DNA of 35,353 nucleotides from Bacillota bacterium. Lineage in GTDB: Bacteria > Bacillota > UBA4882 > UBA8346. Made by a program: the position numbers and the translations under genes. The notes under the pieces were generated by a model. That model saw only the letters and a program-made list of their open reading frames with translations. It did not search any database and was not told where the DNA came from. This document shows positions 23,821-32,242 of this stretch, in pieces; within the stretch, counting starts at the first letter, position 1; each line of letters starts with the position of its first letter. The DNA lies in contig JAEWZY010000079.1 of the NCBI GenBank assembly GCA_023394955.1, positions 1-35,353 of the forward strand, in the 5' to 3' direction.

Positions 23821-25803
23821 ATGAGTCTGGCTCAACTGAAGAAAGTTGAGATTTATGGCCTTCAGGAAGAGCGGAATCACCTTCTGAAGGAAATACAAGA
23901 ACTCGGCTTGATGGAAGTAGTTGAATATATGGAAGAAGCTCAAGAGCCGAGCGAAGAAACTTTTTCCGAGCAGATGCAAACGGAATACTCGGAGCAAAGC
24001 GGGATGGTTGACCGCAGGGTTGCCGAGATTGGGCGCGCCCTTAATTTCCTGGAACAGATCGCGCCGGTTAAACCATCCTTGATTCAACAATTTGCCGGAG
24101 TAAAAACCTATCTTTCCAAAAATGAATTTGACCAATTGGCAGGGACTGAAGGGCAGTTAAATCAAGTAATAACTGATTTATTTAAAATTGAACAAGATTT
24201 GTCCCAGATTCAGTCAAAAAGAACCCAGCTGGAAACATTGCTGGCAACCTTTATTCCTTGGCGTGGATTGGATTTATCCGCTAACGATCTGGAAGGGGCA
24301 GCCAATACACAAATAGTATTGGGTGTTACCGAAGATTCAGTTGAAAAGCTGCGTGAAGCGCTTTCCGGTTCGGATGCGCCCTATTATTTGGAATTAATTA
24401 ATCAAGATCAAAGCGGTTCTTATATTTTGTTATTAATTTTACGTGACTCACACGAAAAAGTGTTGCCGCTGTTAACTTCATTAAAAGTAAATATTCTGTC
24501 TCTACCCCATTTTGAAAGCACGGTCGGAGCTAAACTGATTCAGATAGAGCAAGACTTGTTACGGCTTTCGAAAAGCGAAACTTTATTGAAGGAAAGGGCC
24601 GGTTCCTTAACTAAAGAACGTCCTTTGCTCCAAGTCTGCTACGATTCTCTACTTAGTGAGAAACAAAGATTAGTTATTTCCGAGAGGTTGGCTCATGGGA
24701 AACGGAGCTTTGCCCTAAAAGGTTGGCTCGTCGCCGATAAACTTAATAGCTTAAAAGGACGTTTAACAGGGGCTAAACTAAATTATGTCTTGCGGGCTGA
24801 AGATCCTGCTCCGGGCGAAGATACTCCGGTGGCGTTGAAGAATAACCCGATTGTTACTCCTTTCGAATATTTAGTGCATAGTTTCAGTTACCCGCAAGCC
24901 CATGAAGTAGATCCCACTCCGGCGATTGCCCCGTTTTTCTTCATCTTTTTTGGAATCGCCCTGGGCGATGCCGGTTACGGTCTGGTTTTATCGTTGGTTT
25001 GCGCCGGTTTATTAGTAATGCTAAAAATGGGACCAATCGGAAAGAAGTTATCTTGGATGTTTCTCTTGAGCGGTATCGCCGCTATCGTTTTTGGTTTAAT
25101 TACCGGCAGCGTGCTCAGTCTGCCCCTTAAGTTCGGAGTTTTTAGCCCGTTGGAGAACCCAATTCTTTTATTAATCATCGCTTTAGGATTAGGAGTCGTT
25201 CAATTATATTTGGGCGTGATTATCAGCGCTTGGGGAAACATCAAAGCCGGGCGTTGGGCGGATGTCATTTGGAACCAAGGTTTCTGGTTGTTATTCCTGA
25301 CCAGTGTGATCTTGATTTTGGGTAAAGAGGCGTTTGGGTTGAGTAACTATGCAAAGTTACTCAATTATCTGCTACTGATCGCAATTGGGGGAGTGGTTAT
25401 CTCGGCCACCCGGGGTAAAAAAGGAATTCTCAAGAAGTTGTTAGCGATTCCGGGCGGGTTATACAATATCTATGGGAGCATCGGTTTTTTTAGCGATATT
25501 TTATCTTACTCCCGTTTAATGGCCTTGGGTTTATCCGGCGGAGTGATGGGCGGGATTATGAATCAATTAGCTGGATTAGTCATCGAAAGCTTGCCGGTGA
25601 TCGGTTGGGTTTTCGGCGGAATGATTTTTCTATTCGGACACGGTTTAAACTTTGCGTTGGCAATTTTAGGAGCCTATGTTCATTCCAGCCGTTTGCAATA
25701 CCTTGAGTTTTTCGGGAAGTTTTACGAGGGTGGCGGAAAACCGTTGACGCCATTTCAAATGGAACATAAATATACATTTGTTACAAATAAAGAGGAGGCA
25801 TAA
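23821..25803 (+). CDS. ntpI: V/A-type ATPase subunit I (membrane stator a-subunit)
   Basis: This 660-aa protein has a soluble N-terminal half (about 1-370, with helical stalk arms) and a C-terminal membrane half with about seven or eight helices. The ion-channel arginines are visible: Arg565 in SYSRLMALGLS and Arg624 in HSSRLQYLEFFGKFY, which match the known pair of the Thermus I subunit by position and context. FFGKFYEGGGKPLTPF is the usual C-terminal signature. It forms the ion half-channels facing the K-ring. It overlaps nothing, lying one base after the H gene and four bases before the K gene start. Confidence 0.94.
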   Translation: MSLAQLKKVEIYGLQEERNHLLKEIQELGLMEVVEYMEEAQEPSEETFSEQMQTEYSEQSGMVDRRVAEIGRALNFLEQIAPVKPSLIQQFAGVKTYLSKNEFDQLAGTEGQLNQVITDLFKIEQDLSQIQSKRTQLETLLATFIPWRGLDLSANDLEGAANTQIVLGVTEDSVEKLREALSGSDAPYYLELINQDQSGSYILLLILRDSHEKVLPLLTSLKVNILSLPHFESTVGAKLIQIEQDLLRLSKSETLLKERAGSLTKERPLLQVCYDSLLSEKQRLVISERLAHGKRSFALKGWLVADKLNSLKGRLTGAKLNYVLRAEDPAPGEDTPVALKNNPIVTPFEYLVHSFSYPQAHEVDPTPAIAPFFFIFFGIALGDAGYGLVLSLVCAGLLVMLKMGPIGKKLSWMFLLSGIAAIVFGLITGSVLSLPLKFGVFSPLENPILLLIIALGLGVVQLYLGVIISAWGNIKAGRWADVIWNQGFWLLFLTSVILILGKEAFGLSNYAKLLNYLLLIAIGGVVISATRGKKGILKKLLAIPGGLYNIYGSIGFFSDILSYSRLMALGLSGGVMGGIMNQLAGLVIESLPVIGWVFGGMIFLFGHGLNFALAILGAYVHSSRLQYLEFFGKFYEGGGKPLTPFQMEHKYTFVTNKEEA

Positions 25804-25807
25804 CATT

Positions 25808-26272
25808 ATGGATCAGAATTGGGGTATGTTTTTAGCTTATGCAGGGATTGCCGTCGCGGTGTTATTCTCAGGTTACGGTTCGGCAAGAGGGGTCGGCCTT
25901 TCAGGGCAAGCCGCCTCCGGTGTGGTCACCGAAGACCCGGCGAAATTCGGTAAATCCGTAATTTTAGCGGCGCTCCCCGGTACCCAGGGTATTTATGGTT
26001 TTGTAATCGGGATGTTAATGTATATCAAAATTAGCGCTGTGACCGATATTTCGGTTTTAACCGGGCTCCAATATTTAATGGCCGGATTGCCGATAGGGAT
26101 CGTCGGTTGGCTATCGGGTATTTGGCAAGGCAATGTGGTTGTCGCCGCTATGGGTATTTTAGCTAAACGACCCGACGAATCTACTAAAGGTATCATTTAT
26201 GCCGGCATGGTCGAAACTTATGCCATTTTGGCCTTTGTTATCTCATTCTTCCTGGTAAATAACATTAAGTAA
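25808..26272 (+). CDS. ntpK: V/A-type ATPase proteolipid subunit K, Na+-type ligand set
   Basis: This 154-aa protein has four membrane helices, i.e. two fused c-like hairpins. Only the second hairpin carries the ion-binding carboxylate, Glu136 in GMVETYAIL. The first has Gln60 instead, in LPGTQGIYGF. Leu56, Thr59, Gln60, Tyr63, Gln107 and Glu136 match the Na+ ligands Leu61, Thr64, Gln65, Tyr68, Gln110 and Glu139 of Enterococcus hirae NtpK with the same internal spacing. I infer Na+ coupling. The start is ATG 25808, preceded by GAGGAGGC that overlaps the end of subunit I; upstream in-frame codons lie inside that gene. Confidence 0.94.
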   Translation: MDQNWGMFLAYAGIAVAVLFSGYGSARGVGLSGQAASGVVTEDPAKFGKSVILAALPGTQGIYGFVIGMLMYIKISAVTDISVLTGLQYLMAGLPIGIVGWLSGIWQGNVVVAAMGILAKRPDESTKGIIYAGMVETYAILAFVISFFLVNNIK

Positions 26273-26285
26273 GGAGCTTGTGGCG

Positions 26286-26891
26286 ATGGATGATCTTCGG
26301 GCGCTTACCGAAAATATAGTCTCTAAAGCAAGGGATGAAGCCGACTCTTTATTGAAAAAAGCCAATCAGGAGGCTGAGGAGATTACCGCGGCGGCCAAGG
26401 AAAAAGCTCAGGAACAAGCTACAAAAGTAGCTGCGGAATATCAACGCAAGGCCGAAGCCGAAGAACGCCGCATCAAGATTGAGGCGGAAATGGAAGGTAA
26501 AAAGCTATTGCTTGAGAGCAAGCAGGGTTTAGTGGGACGAGTTTTTGACGAAGCGTTGCAAGCTCTTATGGTTTTACCGGTTGAGAAAAGAATCCGGTTT
26601 TTGGCAGGGCGTTTAGCTTCCGCTGGAATGCAAGGCGGCGGTGAAGTAGTCGGCGCGGGAACTCCCAACGAATGGACCGCAATTATTTCCGCAGCCAATG
26701 AAATGATCTCCCGCTCCGGGAAATCGGTCCAGTTGACGTTTTCTGATGAAAAACCGGATTTTGAGGGTGGATTCATCTTAAAAGGTCCTAATTATACCGT
26801 TAATTGCACCTATCAGGCGATTATTGAGGAACTTAGGGAAACTTTGGTCCCGGAGATCGCCGAATACTTGTTCAAACAAGAGAAAGGGTGA
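26286..26891 (+). CDS. ntpE: V/A-type ATPase subunit E (peripheral stalk)
   Basis: This 201-aa protein has a long N-terminal helix rich in E/A/K (about 10-85) and a globular C-terminal domain, with G-G-F-I-L-K-G-P-N-Y-T-V-N near 160-172 as the conserved family segment. It pairs with the small H/G subunit as the stator stalk. I use ATG 26286 rather than the in-frame GTG at 26280, because AAGGAG at 26271-26276 is properly spaced only from the ATG. Confidence 0.9.
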   Translation: MDDLRALTENIVSKARDEADSLLKKANQEAEEITAAAKEKAQEQATKVAAEYQRKAEAEERRIKIEAEMEGKKLLLESKQGLVGRVFDEALQALMVLPVEKRIRFLAGRLASAGMQGGGEVVGAGTPNEWTAIISAANEMISRSGKSVQLTFSDEKPDFEGGFILKGPNYTVNCTYQAIIEELRETLVPEIAEYLFKQEKG

Positions 26892-26895
26892 GGTA

Positions 26896-27879
26896 ATGCG
26901 GGAACGTAATTTTGCATACGCAGTCGGCCGCATTCGCGCTCTTGAAACTAAACTTTTTGATCGCGCTAAGTTTGAGAGGCTGAGCGAAGCCGGAAGCCTC
27001 AATGAGGTCCTCTCCGGACTCGGTGAATCGGAATACGGTCCGGCGCTGGGTAATTTGAAAGAACCGAACCAGTTCGAAGCAGCTTTAAACGCCGAACTGG
27101 CTAGGGTAATTAAGTTAGTAACGGATTTGGCGGACGGCGCTCCGGAGCTAAAAGTCTTCGCGTACCGGTATGATCTCCAGAATTTGAAGTTGATCTTAAA
27201 ATCGGAGCAGGGTAATCCTGCCGGTTTGTCCAATTTGGGAATTTGGGCTCCGGGGTGGCTGATTCAAAAGATGAGCGATGACGATTTGACGGAGTTGCCC
27301 GAAGAGTTTCGCCTAGGGATTGACCGGACTAAAGCGGCTTTTAAAGCTACCGGGGATACTCAGGAGATCGACCGGATTATGGATGCAGCCTGGTTTGACT
27401 TCGGTTATCAAGTCTTAAAAAACGGCATTTCTGATCTTTTGTTTAACTGGTGGATTGCCTTAATCGACTTAACCAATATTCGCACCTTTATCAGGTTGCG
27501 TCTCATAGGTTTGGGATTTCCGGAATTTATCCGATTTTTCATCGCTAACGGAATTTTGGAGCTGGGTGACTTTAAAGAATTATGGGACCAACCAAACGAA
27601 AAAGTCGCGGCTTGGCTTGGAAATACCGTTTACGCAAAATCGTTGACCGACGGTCCCGCTACCTTAAACTCTTTAACCCAATTAGAAAGAGAATCAGATA
27701 ATTATTTAATTAACCTGATCGAACCGGCCAAGATGATTTCTTTGGGAATTGAACCCCTAGTGGGATATTTATTGGCCAAAGAGAACGAAGTCAAATTGCT
27801 CCGGATAATTCTGGTGGGCAAGGCGAATCAATTATCCAATCCGGAGATAAAGGAGCGTTTGCGACGTGCTTACGCATAA
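26896..27879 (+). CDS. ntpC: V/A-type ATPase subunit C (central stalk-ring adaptor)
   Basis: This 327-aa soluble protein is mainly helical. It has the subunit C features N-F-A-Y-A-V-G-R-I-R-A-L-E at the N-terminus, Y-R-Y-D-L-Q-N-L-K-L-I-L-K in the first third and ENEVKLLRIILVGKANQL near the C-terminus. It links the central rotor (D, F) to the K-ring. I use ATG 26896, four bases after the subunit E stop, with GGTGAGG upstream. The frame is open further 5' inside the E gene, but that is coincidence. Its 3' end overlaps the subunit F gene by 14 bases. Confidence 0.92.
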   Translation: MRERNFAYAVGRIRALETKLFDRAKFERLSEAGSLNEVLSGLGESEYGPALGNLKEPNQFEAALNAELARVIKLVTDLADGAPELKVFAYRYDLQNLKLILKSEQGNPAGLSNLGIWAPGWLIQKMSDDDLTELPEEFRLGIDRTKAAFKATGDTQEIDRIMDAAWFDFGYQVLKNGISDLLFNWWIALIDLTNIRTFIRLRLIGLGFPEFIRFFIANGILELGDFKELWDQPNEKVAAWLGNTVYAKSLTDGPATLNSLTQLERESDNYLINLIEPAKMISLGIEPLVGYLLAKENEVKLLRIILVGKANQLSNPEIKERLRRAYA

Positions 27880-28201
27880 AATTGCCGCAATCGGCGAGGA
27901 AGATATCGTTTTAGGTTTTAAAGCCTTAGGAATTGAAATTTATCCGGCGGCTTCCCCAGCGGTGGTCCCGGAAATTTTGGAACGGCTGATCGGAACCGAT
28001 GAGTATGGAATTATTTTTGTAACCGAATCCATGGCTGATCAAGTGGAACAGGTAATGGCCGAGATCGGAACCAGACCCTTGCCGAGCCTGGTGTATATTC
28101 CGGGCAGCCAAGGGAGTCAAGGTTTTGCAATGCAAAGAATCAGAAAAATCATTGAAAAAGCGGTCGGAGCAGATATCCTGTCAGGGAAAGAGGTTGAATA
28201 A
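27866..28201 (+). CDS. ntpF-like (subunit F): V/A-type ATPase subunit F (rotor)
   Basis: This 111-aa protein has the alternating beta-alpha layout of subunit F: K-I-A-A-I-G-E-E-D at the start, then G-I-I-F-V-T-E-S-M-A and I-P-G-S-Q-G-S near residues 50-85. With subunit D it forms the rotating central shaft. The start is GTG 27866, inside the end of the C gene, with AAAGGAG about ten bases before it. The A gene starts three bases after its stop. Naming differs between systems: in E. hirae this subunit is called NtpG. Confidence 0.9.
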   Translation: MLTHKIAAIGEEDIVLGFKALGIEIYPAASPAVVPEILERLIGTDEYGIIFVTESMADQVEQVMAEIGTRPLPSLVYIPGSQGSQGFAMQRIRKIIEKAVGADILSGKEVE

Positions 28202-28204
28202 GCG

Positions 28205-29959
28205 ATGAGTGTAGGAAAAATCACTAGGGTATCCGGGCCATTAGTCGAGGCCGAAGGCATGCAGGACGCTAAGATGTATGAAGTGGTCCGGGTCAGCGCC
28301 AAAAGACTAATCGGTGAAATTATTGAACTGCGTGGCGATAAAGCTTCGATTCAAGTTTATGAGGAAACCACCGGCCTCGGCCCAGGCGAAGCGGTATATC
28401 TGACGGGAGATCCTCTCAGTGTCGAACTGGGGCCGGGATTAATCGAAGCGATCTATGACGGTATTCAACGGCCTTTGGATGTGATGGTGGAGAAGGCCGG
28501 CGACCGGATCACCAGAGGAATTGAGACGGTAGCTTTAAACCGGTCAAAAAAATGGGAGTTCAAACCGGCCTTGCAAAACGGAGCGAAGGTGCAGCCGGGA
28601 GATATCATCGGCTCCGTTCAGGAGACGGTGGTAGTCAATCATAAGATCATGGTACCGCCGGGTGTTTCCGGAACCTTGGCCGAGATCAAAGAAGGCCTGT
28701 TCACCATCGAGGAAACGGTGGCCAAGGTCCAGACTGAGGATGGCGTCAAAGAAATTTGCATGCTTCAAAAATGGCCGGTCCGTAAGGGCCGACCTTATCA
28801 GGAAAAATTGGCCCCCTCCGAATTGATGAGCACCGGGCAACGGGTGATCGACACTTTCTTCCCGGTGGCTAAAGGCGGCACGGCTTGTGTTCCCGGACCC
28901 TTCGGCAGTGGTAAAACCGTGGTCCAACACCAATTGGCCAAATGGGCCGATGCGGAGATCATCGTTTATGTTGGCTGTGGCGAGCGGGGCAATGAGATGA
29001 CCGATGTGTTGATGGAGTTTCCGGAGCTAAAAGATCCGCGCACCGGTGAAGCATTAATGAAACGGACGGCGCTGATCGCCAATACTTCGGATATGCCGGT
29101 GGCTGCCAGGGAAGCTTCAATTTATACCGGAATAACCATCGCTGAATATTTCAGGGATATGGGCTATTCGGTGGCGATTATGGCCGATTCGACATCCAGA
29201 TGGGCTGAGGCCCTCCGTGAAATGTCGGGACGGTTGGAGGAGATGCCCGGCGAGGAAGGATATCCCGCCTACTTGAGTTCCCGGTTGGCGGACTTCTACG
29301 AACGGGCCGGACGGGTAGTATGCCTGGGAAGCGACCGGCGCCAGGGAATGCTGACCGCGATTGGAGCGGTTTCGCCTCCGGGCGGAGACCTTTCGGAACC
29401 GGTGACCCAGGCTACGTTGCGGATTGTCAAAGTATTCTGGGGACTGGACGCTTCGTTGGCATACCGGAGGCATTTCCCGGCGATTAACTGGTTATTAAGT
29501 TATTCATTATATACCGACCGGCTGGAGGAGTATTTCACACAGGCGGTAAGCCCGGAATTCAATGAATTGCGAGCTAAGGCCATGCGTATTTTACAGGAAG
29601 AAGCGGAGTTGGAGGAGATCGTCAGATTGGTCGGAGTGGACGCCCTCTCTTTTAAAGACCAGTTAACGATGGAAACCGCCCGTTCGATCCGTGAGGATTA
29701 CCTCCATCAAAACGCATTCCATGAAGTCGACACCTATGCTTCGTTAAAGAAACAGCACTTGATGTTAAGGGCGATCATTCTATTTGATAAAGCGGCCCGG
29801 GTCCAAATGGAACAAGGGGTCTCACTGAAAAAGATTTTGGTCGACCCGGTCCGGGAACAGCTTTCGAGAGCAAAATATATTAAAGAGGATGAGATCGGGA
29901 AATTGGAAGCGATCGTTGCCGAGCTGCAAAAGAGAGTTGCCGTAGGGGTGGAGGGATAA
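28205..29959 (+). CDS. ntpA: V/A-type ATPase catalytic subunit A
   Basis: This 584-aa protein has the catalytic nucleotide site: P-loop GPFGSGKT (231-238) and the catalytic Glu260 in GCGERGNEMTDVL. The large non-homologous insert typical of V/A-type A subunits (about 110-190) is present, which distinguishes it from F-type beta. Three copies alternate with subunit B in the head. ATG 28205 lies three bases after subunit F. Base composition is visibly richer in G+C than in the I, K and E genes upstream. Confidence 0.97.
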   Translation: MSVGKITRVSGPLVEAEGMQDAKMYEVVRVSAKRLIGEIIELRGDKASIQVYEETTGLGPGEAVYLTGDPLSVELGPGLIEAIYDGIQRPLDVMVEKAGDRITRGIETVALNRSKKWEFKPALQNGAKVQPGDIIGSVQETVVVNHKIMVPPGVSGTLAEIKEGLFTIEETVAKVQTEDGVKEICMLQKWPVRKGRPYQEKLAPSELMSTGQRVIDTFFPVAKGGTACVPGPFGSGKTVVQHQLAKWADAEIIVYVGCGERGNEMTDVLMEFPELKDPRTGEALMKRTALIANTSDMPVAAREASIYTGITIAEYFRDMGYSVAIMADSTSRWAEALREMSGRLEEMPGEEGYPAYLSSRLADFYERAGRVVCLGSDRRQGMLTAIGAVSPPGGDLSEPVTQATLRIVKVFWGLDASLAYRRHFPAINWLLSYSLYTDRLEEYFTQAVSPEFNELRAKAMRILQEEAELEEIVRLVGVDALSFKDQLTMETARSIREDYLHQNAFHEVDTYASLKKQHLMLRAIILFDKAARVQMEQGVSLKKILVDPVREQLSRAKYIKEDEIGKLEAIVAELQKRVAVGVEG

Positions 29960-29961
29960 CC

Positions 29962-31338
29962 ATGTTCAAAGAATATCAAACCGTTAGGGAAGTAGCCGGA
30001 CCATTGATGTTAGTTGACCAGGTGGCTGAAGTCAAATACGGCGAACTGGTCGAGATCAGATTGAGCAACGGCGAGTTGCGCCGGGGCCAAGTTTTGGAGG
30101 CCAACGGCAACCAAGCCCTGGTCCAGCTCTTTGAAGGGTCCACCGGGATCAATCTCCAGGAAAGCAAAGTCCGTTTCTTAGGGAAGAGCATCCAAATCGG
30201 AGTGGCCCCCGATATTTTAGGCCGGGTCTTCGATGGGTTGGGAAGACCCCGCGACAACGGGCCGGCGATCATCCCGGAACGGAGCATGGATATTAACGGC
30301 GCGCCGATTAATCCTTACGCCCGGAACTATCCGTCGGAGTTCATTCAGACCGGTATTTCAGCCATTGACGGCTTAAATACTCTGGTCCGGGGGCAGAAAC
30401 TCCCGATCTTCTCAGCCAGCGGTCTGCCACATGCTCAGTTGGCGGCGCAGATCGCCCGTCAGGCTGAGGTATTAGGCGCTGAGGAGAAGTTCGCGGTCGT
30501 CTTTTGCGCCATGGGGATCACCTTTGAGGAGGCGGATTACTTCATCGCCGATTTTCGGAAGACCGGCGCCATCGAACGGGCGGTGCTCTTCATGAACTTG
30601 GCTAATGACCCGGCGATTGAAAGAATCTCCACCCCCCGGATGGCTTTGACCGTGGCCGAATACTTAGCCTATGACCTGGAGATGCAGGTGTTGGTGATCT
30701 TGACCGATATGACCAATTACGCCGAGGCGTTGCGGGAGATCTCGGCGGCCCGGAAAGAAGTCCCCGGCCGGCGCGGTTACCCCGGATATCTCTATACCGA
30801 CTTGGCCACCATCTATGAACGGGCGGGCCGGATCAAGGGGCGGAACGGCTCCATTACTCAGATACCGATCCTGTCGATGCCCGAGGATGATAAGACCCAT
30901 CCCATCCCTGACTTGACCGGATATATAACCGAAGGCCAGATCATTCTCAGCCGGGAGTTGCACCGGAAGGGGATTTATCCGCCGATCGACGTGTTGCCGT
31001 CTTTGTCGCGGTTAAAAGATAAAGGAATCGGCAGGGAAAAGACCCGGGAGGACCATGCCGATACCATGAACCAACTATTCGCCGCTTACGCCCGGGGCAA
31101 GGAAGCCAAAGACCTGGCGGTTATCTTGGGCGAAGCCGCTTTATCGGATCTGGACAAAAAATTCGCCAAGTTCGCCGATGAATTTGAAAGCCGGTATGTG
31201 GCCCAAAAAGAGAATGAGGACCGGACGATCCTGGACACCTTAGCTTTAGGTTGGGAATTGCTAACGTTGATTCCCAAGGCTGAACTGAAACGGATCCGGG
31301 ATGAATATATTGAGAAGTATTTGCCGAAAGCCCAGTAG
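29962..31338 (+). CDS. ntpB: V/A-type ATPase non-catalytic subunit B
   Basis: This 458-aa regulatory subunit of the A3B3 head lacks a P-loop, having SASGLPHAQLAAQIARQAE where the A subunit has one, as usual. Conserved blocks include D-I-L-G-R-V-F-D-G-L-G-R-P and G-Y-L-Y-T-D-L-A-T-I-Y-E-R-A-G-R. It starts two bases after the A stop. The stop codon TAG (31336-31338) already belongs to the left end of a MITE-like element, so the native C-terminus may have been altered by a few residues. G+C is very high locally: 44 of 60 bases at 30721-30780. Confidence 0.97.
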   Translation: MFKEYQTVREVAGPLMLVDQVAEVKYGELVEIRLSNGELRRGQVLEANGNQALVQLFEGSTGINLQESKVRFLGKSIQIGVAPDILGRVFDGLGRPRDNGPAIIPERSMDINGAPINPYARNYPSEFIQTGISAIDGLNTLVRGQKLPIFSASGLPHAQLAAQIARQAEVLGAEEKFAVVFCAMGITFEEADYFIADFRKTGAIERAVLFMNLANDPAIERISTPRMALTVAEYLAYDLEMQVLVILTDMTNYAEALREISAARKEVPGRRGYPGYLYTDLATIYERAGRIKGRNGSITQIPILSMPEDDKTHPIPDLTGYITEGQIILSRELHRKGIYPPIDVLPSLSRLKDKGIGREKTREDHADTMNQLFAAYARGKEAKDLAVILGEAALSDLDKKFAKFADEFESRYVAQKENEDRTILDTLALGWELLTLIPKAELKRIRDEYIEKYLPKAQ

Positions 31339-31569
31339 TCAGAATACAGGAGCTAGGAGTCAGCAGTGAAAGCGAAGTAATTTGGGCCTAAGACCAGATC
31401 CCTTGCCCTTTAGAAGGGTAACCACCATGCTTTGGAGTCAATTATTTAAGGCTGAAATAAGAGTTTCGACGCAGGATTCAGAGGTCAGTGCAGTTCAAAG
31501 ATTTTTGAGTTCGGAGCATCTGCCAAAAATTTACTGGCTCCTGGCTCCTGACTCCTGGCTACTATAGAC
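31336..31569 (+). repeat. MITE-like intergenic element, copy 2, inside the ATPase operon
   Basis: This 234-bp element lies between subunits B and D. The left words AGTCAGA, ATACAGG, AGCTAGG, AGTCAGC, AGTGAAA (31337-31371) and the right words ACTGGCT, CCTGGCT, CCTGACT, CCTGGCT (31533-31560) are inverted 7-bp series. The core 31386-31432 (GGCCTAA ... CATGCTT) matches the minus strand of copy 1 at 4860-4905. A stem CCCTT/AAGGG (31406-31410 and 31414-31418) in this core replaces CCTTT/AAAGG in copy 1, so pairing is conserved. No protein is credible here. Confidence 0.82.
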
Positions 31570-31612
31570 ACAATTACATTTCCCCAAACCTACAGAAATG
31601 CAGGAGTGAAAG

Positions 31613-32242
31613 ATGGAAATTAGAGTCAATCCGACCCGGATGGAACTAAACCGGTTGAAGAAACGAAATCAGGTGGCCATCCGTGGACACAAGCTGTTAA
31701 AGGATAAATTGGATGAACTGATGAAGGACTTCATGAAGCTGGTGGAGGAGAACCGGCGCCTCCGCAGTGAGGTCGAGCGGGAGCTGTCCGGTTCGCTCCA
31801 GGGGTTTATGATGGCCCGGGCGATCATGTCCAAGGAAACAGTGGAACAAGCCATCGGTTTCCCCAAGGTTAAGGCGGAGATCACCGCCGGGGTCCGGAAT
31901 AAGATGAGCGTTGAAGTCCCGGTCTTTGACTTGAAAGAGAACGAGGTTAAGGGGGGCATTTACCCCTATGGTTTCGCCCAAACCTCCGGTGAACTGGACC
32001 AAGCCATCCGGAAGCTGTCGGAGAGCTTAAAAAGCTTGATCAAATTGGCTGAGGTCGAAAAAACCGTTGAATTGCTGGCGGGGGAGATCGAAAAGACCAG
32101 AAGACGGGTTAATGCCTTGGAATATGTTTTAATTCCGCAACTGGCAGAGAAGATTAAGTTTATCACTATGAAGCTGGATGAGAATGAACGGGGTAATTTG
32201 ACTAGGTTGATGAAGATCAAAGAGATGGTAAGGGCAAAGTAG
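31613..32242 (+). CDS. ntpD: V/A-type ATPase subunit D (central rotor shaft)
   Basis: This 209-aa protein has two long terminal helices that form the coiled-coil shaft: residues about 1-65, with the signature NPTRMELNRLKKR at 5-17 and G-H-K-L-L-K-D-K-L-D-E-L after it, and about 140-205, with TRRRVNALEYVLIPQL. It transmits rotation between the A3B3 head and the C-K ring. It is separated from subunit B by 274 bases that are mostly the MITE-like element, but CAGGAGTG precedes its ATG and no separate promoter is evident, so read-through from the operon is assumed. A terminator follows. Confidence 0.96.
   Translation: MEIRVNPTRMELNRLKKRNQVAIRGHKLLKDKLDELMKDFMKLVEENRRLRSEVERELSGSLQGFMMARAIMSKETVEQAIGFPKVKAEITAGVRNKMSVEVPVFDLKENEVKGGIYPYGFAQTSGELDQAIRKLSESLKSLIKLAEVEKTVELLAGEIEKTRRRVNALEYVLIPQLAEKIKFITMKLDENERGNLTRLMKIKEMVRAK

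Noticed and set aside
26824..26895. Longer N-terminus for ATPase subunit C
   Set aside because: These 24 codons lie inside the subunit E gene, lack a ribosome binding site, and are not part of the C subunit family. ATG 26896 is well supported.
31382..31567. A 61-codon open frame in the B-D gap of the ATPase operon
   Set aside because: It lies wholly within the MITE-like element, partly over its heptamer arms, and the matching stretch of copy 1 is interrupted by a stop.
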